Below, piece by piece: positions 52,019-61,292 of a DNA stretch of 64,000 nt (the stretch's first letter is position 1; each line of letters opens with the position of its first letter). The position numbers and the translations under genes were made by a program. The notes beneath the pieces are model-generated. The model saw nothing but the letters and a program-made list of their open reading frames with translations. It did not search any database and had not been told where the DNA came from. Source of the DNA: Rhodococcus opacus (lineage in GTDB: Bacteria; Actinomycetota; Actinomycetes; Mycobacteriales; Mycobacteriaceae); assembly GCF_012396235.1 (NCBI RefSeq), contig NZ_JAAXPA010000007.1:1-64000 (forward strand), in the 5' to 3' direction.

Positions 52019-52843
52019 TCATTTTGTGAAGGGGGTGACCGCCTCGACGAACATCCGCACTCGCGAGATCTCATGGGAGCGGTGCGCGAACTCCAGGAGG
52101 GCCACACCCTCCCACGCGGCCACGCGCACGGATGCCGTCACGGTGCGCCCCGCCACGATCATCTTGCTCCACTGCAGTTCACGGAGACTTCCCGCGAACT
52201 GAGCGCGAGAGAGCGGGGTACCCGGCGACAGCTCGAGAACCGCACCGGGAGCGAGCCTCTCCGACATCGCGGCCGTGTCCTGACTGCGGACGGCCACCAG
52301 AAATCCGGTGGCGGCGTTCCTACCCGGACGTCCGACGGTTCGCAGCCCTCGCATGAAACCCGTTACACCGAGTACGCCCTGATTCGAGAGTAGTTGCGGC
52401 GCCAGCTTCACCGACGCCGCCGCGCCCCGCCACCCCGCCCTGGCTAATTGGGCGATCATCACGGGCAGTTCCCAGTGCGCATACAACCCGTCGACGGCCA
52501 CGACACCCGACTCCACCACGAGGTCGTAGCGCAGGTGCATCGGCACCGTCAGCACCACTCCCGTCGACATCCGGGTCTCCAGGTCGAGGTCTCGGACCAC
52601 CGACATCCCGCACACCACGTCCCGCGTCACATGGAACGTGATCGAATTGGGGGCGATGAACGTGTCGTAGAACCGTTCGATCGCTGCCGTGCCGACGTGT
52701 GGCCGCGAGCCCACCGGGTCGTTGACCCGGGCGCCGTCCGAGAACAGCCCGACCCACGCGGCTCGGTCGTGCGCCGCGACCGCGGACGGTGAACGCCCAA
52801 CGGCATCAAGCAGTTCCGCTACGGTCGGCGTGGGGTCCGGCAC
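52019..52843 (-). CDS. Double NTF2/SnoaL-like protein at the end of the mce4 operon
   Basis: 274 aa from a GTG start 2 bp after the previous gene. Two NTF2-like halves are visible: residues about 10-130 (AAHDRAAWVGLFSDGARVNDPVGSRPHVGTAAIERFYDTFI, as in ketosteroid-isomerase-like proteins) and about 180-270 (GFLVAVRSQDTAAMSERLAPGAVLEL ... FAHRSHEISRVRMFVEAV). A steroid-binding or isomerase-like role would suit a cholesterol-import operon, but catalytic residues cannot be verified by eye. Confidence 0.7.
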   Translation of the reverse strand: MPDPTPTVAELLDAVGRSPSAVAAHDRAAWVGLFSDGARVNDPVGSRPHVGTAAIERFYDTFIAPNSITFHVTRDVVCGMSVVRDLDLETRMSTGVVLTVPMHLRYDLVVESGVVAVDGLYAHWELPVMIAQLARAGWRGAAASVKLAPQLLSNQGVLGVTGFMRGLRTVGRPGRNAATGFLVAVRSQDTAAMSERLAPGAVLELSPGTPLSRAQFAGSLRELQWSKMIVAGRTVTASVRVAAWEGVALLEFAHRSHEISRVRMFVEAVTPFTK

Positions 52844-52845
52844 CG

Positions 52846-53364
52846 CTACACCGGGGTCAACTGATCGACGAGCCAGCGGTCGTCGACCTTCTGCAGCGAC
52901 ACCCGCACGCGGCTGCCCGACGTTCGGGCGTCGGGAGCGTCGGCGCTCGTCGTCGTCTGGTTGAGGTACAGCAGGACCACCGCCTCGTCGGGTGTGGTCG
53001 ACACGGGCGCGGCGGCCTGTACCGACACCTGCACGGTGAGTTGCTTCTCCTTGGCGCCCGGCGCGATGGTCTCCTGCACGAGTGTGGTGTAGTCGTCGCG
53101 GAACGAGCCGGTGAGTCCGTCTGCGGCAGCAGCCAACTGGTTGTCGACGTCGGCGAAGTCGTACGCCAGCATCGCGACCGCCTGCTTGCCCGCGGCGTCG
53201 ACGGCGTCGATGCGCGCCTGCTCCGAGAGTTGATCCTGCCGGTGGCCGTACCAGAGGAAGCCCACTCCGACGGCGAGCGCAACCACCACGACCGCGGCCG
53301 CGATCTTCAGCGCTGCCTGCTTGGTGACGGCGAACTTTCGCTTGTCTTCGTTGTTGTCGCTCAT
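52846..53364 (-). CDS. Mce-associated membrane protein (Mas, second copy)
   Basis: 172 aa. One N-terminal membrane helix (ALKIAAAVVVVALAVGVGFLWY) anchors a periplasmic-side domain with helix (ARIDAVDAAGKQAVAMLAYDFADVDNQLAAAADGLTGSFRDDY) and beta strands, the typical Mce-associated architecture similar to VirB8/NTF2-like folds. It starts inside the stop region of the preceding Mas gene (overlap at 53361-53364). These proteins stabilise the Mce importer. Confidence 0.85.
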   Translation of the reverse strand: MSDNNEDKRKFAVTKQAALKIAAAVVVVALAVGVGFLWYGHRQDQLSEQARIDAVDAAGKQAVAMLAYDFADVDNQLAAAADGLTGSFRDDYTTLVQETIAPGAKEKQLTVQVSVQAAAPVSTTPDEAVVLLYLNQTTTSADAPDARTSGSRVRVSLQKVDDRWLVDQLTPV

Positions 53365-54134
53365 GGGACGAACTCCACCTTCGATGCGGTCAACTTGCCG
53401 TCGACGTCGCTGACCGTCACTCGCATCCGGAAGTCGCGCGGTGAGGGTTCCGGTTGCTCCTTGCTGCTCACCATCGTCCGGGCGGCCACCAGAACGTTCG
53501 CCGAGATCGAGGTCTCGCTCCCGTTCTCGACGCCGGCCTCGATGACCTGGCCCTCGGTGGTCACATTCGCGTCCTGCACGACGCCGACGAACGGATCCTC
53601 ACGGCCCTGGAACTCTTCGAGGAACTGACCCGACGCGCCGGCGATGATCCGGTCGACGTCTTCCTTCGCGGTCCCGGGATGGATGGTCGTCAGGTTGAGC
53701 ACCGTCTGCCGGGCCGTGTCGACGAAGGCCTGACGGCGATCGTCCCGTTCCCGTGCGGACTGTCGGTCGAGCAGCAGCATCACCGCCGCGACGACCAGTG
53801 CGACGATGACGACCGCGGTAACGCCCCACGCGAGCAACGACTTCAGGGGACGACGCTGCTTCGGTGCGCCGAACGCCGGAGCGTCCTGGGATGCCGCCTT
53901 CGTCGTCGAGACCTTCTCCGACTCGGGCTCGGCTTTCGCGTCTGCCTGCTTGGCGAGGACCACCGGCTTCGGCGCCGCGGTCTCCCCCACCGGCGGGCCG
54001 GCGTGCCGGACTGCCCTTCGCCTACTCCGGTCCTTCGCCGCGGCCGTCTGCTCGGTCGCCTGCTCCGCGGAGTCGGTTGCGCGCTCGTCTGTGCTGGAAC
54101 TCAAATCTGCTGACCTGTCATCATCGTCTGCCAC
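53361..54134 (-). CDS. Mce-associated membrane protein (Mas, first copy)
   Basis: 257 aa. A long disordered, charged N-terminus (about 100 aa, Ser/Asp/Glu/Ala rich) is followed by a membrane helix (LLAWGVTAVVIVALVVAAVMLLL) and the same periplasmic domain as the next gene (ARQTVLNLTTIHPGTAKEDVDRIIAGASGQFLEEF). It overlaps mce4F by 34 bp and the next gene by 4 bp, so all are co-translated. Corresponds to the Rv3492c/Rv3493c pair after mce4F in M. tuberculosis. Confidence 0.85.
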   Translation of the reverse strand: MADDDDRSADLSSSTDERATDSAEQATEQTAAAKDRSRRRAVRHAGPPVGETAAPKPVVLAKQADAKAEPESEKVSTTKAASQDAPAFGAPKQRRPLKSLLAWGVTAVVIVALVVAAVMLLLDRQSARERDDRRQAFVDTARQTVLNLTTIHPGTAKEDVDRIIAGASGQFLEEFQGREDPFVGVVQDANVTTEGQVIEAGVENGSETSISANVLVAARTMVSSKEQPEPSPRDFRMRVTVSDVDGKLTASKVEFVP

Positions 54135-55516
54135 GTCGAGTCCTTTCCCTGCACCGCCAGATCCGGTTGGGTGTACGTCTTTCCATCCGAACCAATGAAG
54201 CTACCGGTGGCCGGGTCGTAGGGCACGGCCGCGACCGGTGCACCCGCGGCGCCTTCGTAGGAACTCGGAACGGCTGTGTACGAGGGTACATCCGGCGGCA
54301 TGATCGGCCCGTACGGCGGGTTGTTGCCCGACGCCTCCCAGCCCTCGCGGCACGCCTCGACCGTCGGCGCGCGACGTCCCGGGAACTCCATGCACGGCAG
54401 GTTCCGCGCGCCACGCACCACGGCCGGGTCGTCCGGAGCGGCCTTGCAGTACAGGTCGTTCGGTGTCGCGATCGGGTCGGTCTGATCTCCCGACCGGCGT
54501 TGCTCCGGGGGCAGGAATCCCGTCGTGCAGGCCGGCGGGTCGTGCAGTTGCAGCGCGAAGTCGACGATCGCGCCGTCCTCCACCGGCCCGCCTGTCGCCG
54601 CCGTCACGAGCGCCGCGGTCAGGGGCGGGTAGATGACCAGAACCTGCTCGATGCTCTTGTTGTAGATCACCCCGACCTGGCCGACGCTCACCAGGTTCCG
54701 CAGCAGAATCGGCAGTGTCGGCTGCAGGTCCTGGAACAGCTGGGTGGCCTCCTGCGCCGTTCCCGGGCCCTTTTCCAGCACCGACCGCAGGCTCGGGTCG
54801 CTCGCCCGCAACTGGTCGGTGAACGTCACCAGGTCCTGGGTCCACGACCGGATGGCGTCGCTGCTGACCGTCTGGGTGTCGAGCAGTGGGCCGACCTGGT
54901 CGATCAGGGCCTTCGTCGCGTCGCTGTTCGCGTCGGCTTCCTCCACGAACAACCGGGCCGAGTCGATGAGCCGCTGCAGGTCGGGGCCCGACCCGTTGAA
55001 CGCCGTGAACGCCTCGTCGATCACCGTCTGCAACCTGGTGTCCGAAATACTCGCGAGCAGTTCGTCCGCCTGGTCGAGCATCTCGCCGACGTCCTGCGGA
55101 ATGGTCGCACGATCCAACGGGATCACGTCGCCGTTCGCGAGGTACGGGCCGTCGGCCTCGGCGGCGCCGTCCCGGGGGATCAGATCGACGTACTGCTCGC
55201 CGACCGCCGACACGCTCTTGACTGCCGCGTCGACGTCGGCCGGAATCTTGTAGTCGCTGTCGAGCGACATCTTCGCTTCCACACCGTCGCCGGTGAGCGT
55301 CACGTTCTCGACGACACCGATGTTGGTGCCGCGATAGGCGACATTGGCGTGCGAGTAGAGCCCACCGGTGGACGGCAGTCGGACACTCACCTCGTAGCGC
55401 CCGACGCCGAACAGCACCGGCACCTTCACGTACTGGATCGACATCACCACGAGCCCGATGACGGTGAGAATCGAGAAGATGATCAGCTGAATGCGAACGA
55501 ATCTCGTCATTCTCAT
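54101..55516 (-). CDS. mce4F: Mce4F, MlaD-domain component of the steroid importer
   Basis: 471 aa. N-terminal membrane helix (IQLIIFSILTVIGLVVMSIQYV), MlaD domain at about 37-115 (YEVSVRLPSTGGLYSHANVAYRGTNIGVVENV), then a long helical region and a proline-rich tail after about residue 330. Mce proteins form a hexameric tube that carries lipids across the cell envelope to the YrbE permease. As last of the six Mce genes, overlapping mce4E by ATGA, it is the F component. Confidence 0.93.
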   Translation of the reverse strand: MRMTRFVRIQLIIFSILTVIGLVVMSIQYVKVPVLFGVGRYEVSVRLPSTGGLYSHANVAYRGTNIGVVENVTLTGDGVEAKMSLDSDYKIPADVDAAVKSVSAVGEQYVDLIPRDGAAEADGPYLANGDVIPLDRATIPQDVGEMLDQADELLASISDTRLQTVIDEAFTAFNGSGPDLQRLIDSARLFVEEADANSDATKALIDQVGPLLDTQTVSSDAIRSWTQDLVTFTDQLRASDPSLRSVLEKGPGTAQEATQLFQDLQPTLPILLRNLVSVGQVGVIYNKSIEQVLVIYPPLTAALVTAATGGPVEDGAIVDFALQLHDPPACTTGFLPPEQRRSGDQTDPIATPNDLYCKAAPDDPAVVRGARNLPCMEFPGRRAPTVEACREGWEASGNNPPYGPIMPPDVPSYTAVPSSYEGAAGAPVAAVPYDPATGSFIGSDGKTYTQPDLAVQGKDSTWQTMMTGQQI

Positions 55517-56742
55517 GGTGTCGGCGCCCCTCCCAGTTGCGGCGGAAGGCCCGGTATCTGCGGCAGTCCGGGTATCTGCGGAAGCCCCGGAATCACCGGC
55601 GGTGCGGGTGCCGGTTTCGGAGCCGGCTGCAGGGGTGCCTGCAGCGGATCGCCCGACTGCCCGGCCACCCCGGCGAGCGATCCCACGGCGCCCTCGACGC
55701 CGCCGAGCGATCCGCCGAGGCCGGTGCCGGTCAGGAAGTTGCTGTCGACGCGTTCGTTGGTCATGTCGATCGTCATCATGAGGTTCGCGTAGTCACCCTG
55801 AATCGCCTTGTCCATCGTCTTCATCGGGAAGGGGTACGTGAGCATCAGGGTCAGCACCTCGGTCAGCGCGCTACCCGAGTTGGCGAGTTCACGCAGCACC
55901 GGTGTCAGGTTTGCCAGGTTCGCTTTCAGTTCCTCGCCGCTGTTCTCCACGAGACGGGAAGCGGTGTCGCTGAGCTTGCCCACCTCGACCAGCGCGGTGG
56001 TGAGGTTCTGCCGTTGGGTGACGAGCACTTCCAGCGCGGGCGGGATGCCGTCCAGCGCCGCGTCCAGGGTGGCCTTCTGCTCGTTGACGGTGCCCGCCAG
56101 CCGGTCGAGTCCCTCCATCGCGCCGATGATGTCTCCGCGCTGCTGATCCAGGCTCGTGACGAGCTGGTCGAGCTGCGGGAGAAGATCCCGGATCGAGTCC
56201 TCCCGGCCGCCCAGTGCGGCGTTGAGTTCCTGGGTGATGTCGTGGATCTGGGCGATGCCGCCACCGTTGAGTACCACCGACAGTGACGACAACGTCTGCT
56301 CGGTGGTCGGGTAGGCGCCCGCCCGCTCGATGGGGATCACGTCGCCGTCCACGAGCCTGCCCTCGGGCTCGGTGTCGGTCGGCGGAGCCAGTTCGAGGTG
56401 CTGCGAGCCGAGGAGGCTGGTCTGGCCGATCTTGGCGGTCGCGTTGGCAGGCAGTTGGACGTCGCCGTTGATCGAGACGGTGACCAGTGCGTGCCAGTCC
56501 TGCACGTCGATGCCCGTCACCGAACCCACCGTCACGTCGTTCACGCGGACCGGCGAGTTCTGCGACAGCGTCGTGACATTGGGCATCTGGATCTCGACCG
56601 TGTAGGCGTCGTCGCCCTGCCCTTCGGTGCCCGGCAGCGGAAGCGAGTTCAGCCCTTCCCACTCGCACCCGGTCAGGGTGAGGGACAACGTGATCGCCAC
56701 GGCCGCGATGGCGCCGCGACGCACCCGTGTGTGCTTCGTCAT
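55513..56742 (-). CDS. mce4E: Mce4E, lipoprotein component
   Basis: 409 aa from MTKHTRVRRGAIAAVAITL; lipobox LTGC at about residues 22-26 replaces the membrane helix, as in the LprN-type E components. An MlaD domain (YTVEIQMPNVTTLSQNSPVRVNDVTVGSV) and helical region follow. The C-terminus is a proline-rich tail with tandem IPGLPQ repeats (about 55520-55610). It overlaps mce4D and mce4F by ATGA. The upstream open frame to 57993 is only a shadow. Confidence 0.93.
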   Translation of the reverse strand: MTKHTRVRRGAIAAVAITLSLTLTGCEWEGLNSLPLPGTEGQGDDAYTVEIQMPNVTTLSQNSPVRVNDVTVGSVTGIDVQDWHALVTVSINGDVQLPANATAKIGQTSLLGSQHLELAPPTDTEPEGRLVDGDVIPIERAGAYPTTEQTLSSLSVVLNGGGIAQIHDITQELNAALGGREDSIRDLLPQLDQLVTSLDQQRGDIIGAMEGLDRLAGTVNEQKATLDAALDGIPPALEVLVTQRQNLTTALVEVGKLSDTASRLVENSGEELKANLANLTPVLRELANSGSALTEVLTLMLTYPFPMKTMDKAIQGDYANLMMTIDMTNERVDSNFLTGTGLGGSLGGVEGAVGSLAGVAGQSGDPLQAPLQPAPKPAPAPPVIPGLPQIPGLPQIPGLPPQLGGAPTP

Positions 56743-58031
56743 CGCCCACCTCCCGGCTGCAGCAGATCGTTCAGGTCCTTGGGCACGGCGACGGTCGGCA
56801 TCCCGGCGAGGGTCCCGGTCATCGGCGGCGCGGACCGCGGAGGTACGGAGGCCTCGAGACTCGGCGGGGTGAATTCGATCTGGTCGGGGAAGGCGTTCAC
56901 ACCCGTCGTCGGGTTGGTGAGTATGGGCAGGTAGTTCGCCGTCAGCGAGTTCAGGACCGGCGACAGGTACTGGGTGCACAGGTCCGCGCTCCGGTTCGCC
57001 TCGTTGGCCTGCAGGCTCTGGATGGCACCGCACATGAAGTTCACAGGGTTCCCGAAGTTCGCCATTGCGACCGCACCGACCAGTGAACCCTGCGCCGGCT
57101 TGTAGATGTTGCTGAAGTTGGCCAGCGCCGTGGGCGCGACGTGGAGCACCTGCTCGATCTGCGGCCTCTTGTCGGCGAGCACCTGGGTGGCGTCGGCCAG
57201 GCGGCCGACCTGTTCGCTGAGACTTGCCCGGTTCTCCACGACGAACCGGTTGACGTCGCCGAGTGCGAGGTCGAGATCGTTCAGGGCGGTTCCGAGTTCG
57301 TCGGAGTTGGTGGCAAGCATGTTCGACACGGACGCGAGCCTGCCCTCGAACTGGACGATCTGCTCGTTGCTCGACGAGAGAGCCGCCACGAACGTCTGCA
57401 GGTTGCGGATGGTGGAGAACAGGTCGGTCCGGCCGTCGGACAGGGTCCGCATGGTCTCCGACAGTTCCCGCAGCGTGTTCCGCAACGACTCTCCGTTGCC
57501 GTCGAGGTTGTCGGCCGCGGTATCGATGAACGTGCCGAGCGAGCCTTGCGGGTCGGCGCCCTGCGGTCCGAGCGCCTCCGACAGCTTGTTCAGCTCGGTC
57601 TTGATCTCGTCCCACTCCACCGGGACGGCGGTGCGCTCCACGGGGATGCTCGCACCGTCGCCCATCGTCGGCCCACCCGCGTACACGGGTGTGAGCTGGA
57701 CGAACCGTCCCGACACCAGGCTGGGTGCGACGATGACGGCCTTCGCGTCGGCGGGAATCTCGACGCTCTTCTTCACGTTCATCGTGACCCGCGCGAAGTC
57801 GGCGCCGGGCTCGATCGAATCGATCGTCCCCACCTTCACACCGAGGACGCGGACGTCGTCGCCCGAATACAGCCCGGTGGTCGCCGGGAAGTACGCGGTG
57901 ATCGTGTTCTGGAAGAGTTTGGGCACGAACATCACTGCGGCGCCGACGATCAGCACCACCACGACCGCCGCGACGCCGCCGCGGATCAGCCACTTCTTCC
58001 GCGTGTTGGTGATTTCCGGGTTCGTCGTCAT
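56739..58031 (-). CDS. mce4D: Mce4D
   Basis: 430 aa from MTTNPEITNTRKKW. Membrane helix GGVAAVVVVLIVGAAVMFV, MlaD domain (ITAYFPATTGLYSGDDVRVLGVKVGTIDSIEPG), long coiled region with FMCGAIQSL, and a proline-rich end. Start and stop both overlap neighbours by ATGA. Component of the Mce4 hexamer. Confidence 0.93.
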   Translation of the reverse strand: MTTNPEITNTRKKWLIRGGVAAVVVVLIVGAAVMFVPKLFQNTITAYFPATTGLYSGDDVRVLGVKVGTIDSIEPGADFARVTMNVKKSVEIPADAKAVIVAPSLVSGRFVQLTPVYAGGPTMGDGASIPVERTAVPVEWDEIKTELNKLSEALGPQGADPQGSLGTFIDTAADNLDGNGESLRNTLRELSETMRTLSDGRTDLFSTIRNLQTFVAALSSSNEQIVQFEGRLASVSNMLATNSDELGTALNDLDLALGDVNRFVVENRASLSEQVGRLADATQVLADKRPQIEQVLHVAPTALANFSNIYKPAQGSLVGAVAMANFGNPVNFMCGAIQSLQANEANRSADLCTQYLSPVLNSLTANYLPILTNPTTGVNAFPDQIEFTPPSLEASVPPRSAPPMTGTLAGMPTVAVPKDLNDLLQPGGGR

Positions 58032-59083
58032 CGCGGCGGTTCCCTCAGCTCGATGGACGGACCTGTCTGCAGGTAGGCCTGGAGGTCGTTGGGGAGATGC
58101 TCCGGCCACGTCACCGCGTCGCTGAGCCCCTGGAACAGGTTGCCGATGCCGATGTTGTAGACGTACGCCATGAAGAACGGGCCGCTACCGACCGACTCGC
58201 CGAGCTGAGTGGCGTACGGCGCGAGGCCGTCGAGAGCCTGCGAGATGTTGTCCTTGTTCCGCTGCAGGACGTCGACCACCGAGTTCAGCTTGTCGAGCGT
58301 CGGTTTCATCTGCTCCTCGTTGTCCTGGACCAGTCCCGTGAGCTGCCGGGACACCGCGGAGATGTTCACGATCAGCTGGCTGATCGCCGTGCGGCGACGG
58401 TCGAGCTCGCCGAACAGCTGGTTCCCGTCGACGATCAGCGAGTTGATCTGCCCGCTGCGCTCGGCGAGGATTCCCGTCACGTTCTCGGCACGCGAGAGCA
58501 GCTGTCGCAGCGTCTCGTCCCGCGAATTGATGCTCTCCGACAGGCGGGACAGGCCGTCCAGTGCGGTGCGCAACTCGGGCGGTGTGTTCTCGAGAGCGCC
58601 GGACATCGCGTTCAACGCGTTGTTGACCTCGTCGGTGTCGAGTTCGGAGACGGTGTTCGACAGATCGCCGAGCGCGTCGTTGAGAGAGTACGGAGAGTTG
58701 GTGCGCTCCAACGGAATCGTCGAGCCCACCGGCATCGTGTCGTACCCGAGCGGGGTGACGGCCAGAGACTTGCGTCCGAGAACGGTGTTCGTCTTGATGT
58801 TCGCTTCGGTGGCGTCGCCGAGGGCGACGCCGTCCTGGATCGTGAACGTGACGAGCACGTGCTGACCGTCGAGTTCGACCTCGGCGACCTTCCCCACGTC
58901 GACGCCGGCGAGCGTCACCGTGTCGCCGGTCATCAGCCCACCCGCGTCCTCGAAGTAGGCGGAGTACTGCGTTCCGCCCGAAAGGAATTGCAGCTGATCA
59001 TATTGCAGGGTGGCGATCACGATCATGCTCGCGATGGCGACACCGATGATTCCCACCTGTACGGGATTACGTTCGCGCTTCAT
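58028..59083 (-). CDS. mce4C: Mce4C
   Basis: 351 aa from MKRERNPVQVGIIGVA, starting 2 bp after the mce4B stop. Membrane helix then MlaD domain (YSAYFEDAGGLMTGDTVTLAGVDVGKVAEVELDG) and helical needle region with LSESINSRDETLRQLLSRAENVTGIL. There is no proline-rich tail. It overlaps mce4D by ATGA. Confidence 0.93.
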   Translation of the reverse strand: MKRERNPVQVGIIGVAIASMIVIATLQYDQLQFLSGGTQYSAYFEDAGGLMTGDTVTLAGVDVGKVAEVELDGQHVLVTFTIQDGVALGDATEANIKTNTVLGRKSLAVTPLGYDTMPVGSTIPLERTNSPYSLNDALGDLSNTVSELDTDEVNNALNAMSGALENTPPELRTALDGLSRLSESINSRDETLRQLLSRAENVTGILAERSGQINSLIVDGNQLFGELDRRRTAISQLIVNISAVSRQLTGLVQDNEEQMKPTLDKLNSVVDVLQRNKDNISQALDGLAPYATQLGESVGSGPFFMAYVYNIGIGNLFQGLSDAVTWPEHLPNDLQAYLQTGPSIELREPPR

Positions 59084-59085
59084 GG

Positions 59086-60108
59086 CTACGGTGCACACCT
59101 CCCTGCCGTCTGACCGCCCGGCATGTTGAGGAGCAGATCCGATCCGTCCGGGCCGGAGAACTTGAACTTGACCGTGCAGACGTACATCTGGAAGAAGCTG
59201 CCGTACGTGCCGATGCGGATGAGCCGCCGGTAGGCGTCGGGCAGATTCTGGAGCACCCAGTCGAGGTCGTCCTCCCCCGCCTGGAGCTGAGTTGCGGTGC
59301 GATTGGCCTCGGCGATCGTGCTCTGCAACGGTGGCCGCACACCTTCGAGCAGATTCGCGAGATCCCCCGTCGCCCCGGCGATGCGGGGAATGGCGTCACC
59401 GATCTGATCGCGGTCCTGGGACAGCCCGCTGACCAACTGCTGCAACTGGTCGAGCGTCGACCGGAACTGATCGCCGCGGTCGTTGATGGTGCCGAGGACC
59501 TGGTTGAGGTTCGTGATCACCTCGCCGATCAACTGGTCCCGGTCGGCCAGGGTGTTCGTGAACGAACTCGTGCTCCCGAGGAGCGAGACGAGCGTTCCGC
59601 CCTGCCCCTGGAACACCTGGACGAGGGCCTGGGACAGGTCGTTGACCTGCTGCGGGTCCAATGCCCGCAGCAACGGTTTGAACCCACCCAGCAGAAGGTC
59701 GAGATCGAGTGCGGGAGAGGTGTTCTCGACCGGGATGGATCCACCGTCCGGCAGGGGTTCCACCGATCCGGCACCTTCGAGAAGTTCCATGTACCGGTCG
59801 CCGACGAGGTTCTCGTACCGCACCGTGGCCTTGGTCCCGTCGAACAGCGAGTACTTGGTGTCGACGGTGAAATCGACGTCGGCGAGGTTGTCGTCGTCGA
59901 TGCTCACCTTCTCGACGGCGCCGACGGGGACGCCGGCGATGCGCACCTTGTCGCCGGGCTTGAGCCCGGACACGTCGGTGAACGTGGCATGGTAGCCGTC
60001 GGAACTGCTGAACCGGTACTGGCTGAACACCAGGGCGAGTCCGGCGAAGATCACCGACATCACCGTCGCGAAGATCAGCAGTTTGACCGTGGTCGCTCGC
60101 ACAGTCAC
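59086..60108 (-). CDS. mce4B: Mce4B
   Basis: 340 aa. N-terminal helix VKLLIFATVMSVIFAGLALVF, MlaD domain (YHATFTDVSGLKPGDKVRIAGVPVGAVEKV), helical region (TLDQLQQLVSGLSQDRDQIGDAIPRIAG) and the Cys near the end (MYVCTVKFKFSGPDGSDLLLNMPG) conserved in B components. It overlaps the mce4A stop by ATGA. Confidence 0.93.
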   Translation of the reverse strand: MTVRATTVKLLIFATVMSVIFAGLALVFSQYRFSSSDGYHATFTDVSGLKPGDKVRIAGVPVGAVEKVSIDDDNLADVDFTVDTKYSLFDGTKATVRYENLVGDRYMELLEGAGSVEPLPDGGSIPVENTSPALDLDLLLGGFKPLLRALDPQQVNDLSQALVQVFQGQGGTLVSLLGSTSSFTNTLADRDQLIGEVITNLNQVLGTINDRGDQFRSTLDQLQQLVSGLSQDRDQIGDAIPRIAGATGDLANLLEGVRPPLQSTIAEANRTATQLQAGEDDLDWVLQNLPDAYRRLIRIGTYGSFFQMYVCTVKFKFSGPDGSDLLLNMPGGQTAGRCAP

Positions 60109-61280
60109 TGCCCACCCTGCCCGGGGTACACGCCCGCGAACAGCAACTGGAACACCTTGGGCAGGTGCACCTGGACTTCCGTCGACGGCACGAACGGCAC
60201 CGTTCCGGTGTCGGCCACGACGAAGTTCGCATGCTTGCTGAGATCGGGGTTGGGAAGACCGTGGCAGTTCGGCCCACCTGTCGCGTTCACTTTCGGCAGG
60301 TCCTTCGGATAGGTGTACGGCTCCTGCCCGTACATGAAGCTAGCGCTCAGCGCGATACCCGGCTGATTGCCGCCGATGAGCTGTTCGGCGAGGGGGATCA
60401 CGTTGTTCAGGCCGACGATGAAGCAGGAGATCTCGGGCGAGTACTCGGCCAGCAGATCCGTCGTCGGGAGCAGCAGGTCGAGGGAGGAGTTCAGGTTCTG
60501 CTCGTTCTCGGTCAGCACGGTGTTCGCCGTGTCGGCCAGCCCCGTGACGTTGAGCAGCACGGCATCCAGGTTGTCCTGTTCGTCGACGACGGTGGCGCTG
60601 GTGGCCGTCGCGTTGTCGAGTACCCGCAGCAGATCTGGTGCGGTGTCGGCGTACACGTCGGTGACCTGCGCGGCCTTCGCCAGATCTTCCTGCAGCTGAG
60701 GCAGACTCGGATTCATCTTCGCCAGGTAGCTGTCGCTCTGCTCGAGCAGGGCGCCGAGTTCTTCGCCGCGTCCGCGCAACGCCGAGGAGATGGCCCCGAG
60801 CGTGGCGTTCAGCTTCTCCGGCTGCACCTGGGTCAGTACGTCGGACAGGTGCTGGAAGACCGTGTTGAACTCGACGGTGACGTTGTCGGACGCGATGACG
60901 GCCCCCGGCTGGAGATGGGTGGACGCCGGGTTCTCCGGCATCACGAAGTTGACGTACTTGGCGCCGAACACGGTGGTGGACTTGATCTCCACGGTGGCGT
61001 TGGAGGGTATCAGCGACATCATGTCGGGATACATCGCCAGTTTCAGCTCGGCGCCGTCCGTCACGTGCTCGATGGAGCCGACGCGGCCGACCTCGACGCC
61101 GAGGAGCTTGACCTTGGCGTCGGGTTCCATCACCAGCCCGGAGCGATCCGACGTGACGGTGACGGGCGTGGACTCGCTGAAGGTTCCGTTGAACATGGCC
61201 AGTGACACACCGATGATCGCGAGAAGACTCACGACGAGGACGAGTGCCGCGAGCTTCTTCTTCCCACCCGAATCAGTCAT
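60105..61280 (-). CDS. mce4A: Mce4A
   Basis: 391 aa. Helix KLAALVLVVSLLAIIGVSLAMF, MlaD domain (PVTVTSDRSGLVMEPDAKVKLLGVEVGRVGSIEH), the VFGAKYVNFVMPE segment typical of A components, then helices and a C-terminal domain with GPNCHGLPNP. First of the six Mce genes, 12 bp after yrbE4B. In RHA1 and M. tuberculosis this operon imports cholesterol; the substrate assignment is by synteny. Confidence 0.93.
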   Translation of the reverse strand: MTDSGGKKKLAALVLVVSLLAIIGVSLAMFNGTFSESTPVTVTSDRSGLVMEPDAKVKLLGVEVGRVGSIEHVTDGAELKLAMYPDMMSLIPSNATVEIKSTTVFGAKYVNFVMPENPASTHLQPGAVIASDNVTVEFNTVFQHLSDVLTQVQPEKLNATLGAISSALRGRGEELGALLEQSDSYLAKMNPSLPQLQEDLAKAAQVTDVYADTAPDLLRVLDNATATSATVVDEQDNLDAVLLNVTGLADTANTVLTENEQNLNSSLDLLLPTTDLLAEYSPEISCFIVGLNNVIPLAEQLIGGNQPGIALSASFMYGQEPYTYPKDLPKVNATGGPNCHGLPNPDLSKHANFVVADTGTVPFVPSTEVQVHLPKVFQLLFAGVYPGQGGQ

Positions 61281-61292
61281 CTACCGGCACCC

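Noticed and set aside
55513-57993. 826-aa version of Mce4E
   Set aside because: The first half is the out-of-frame shadow of mce4D; the lipoprotein signal and ATGA overlap place the start at 56742.
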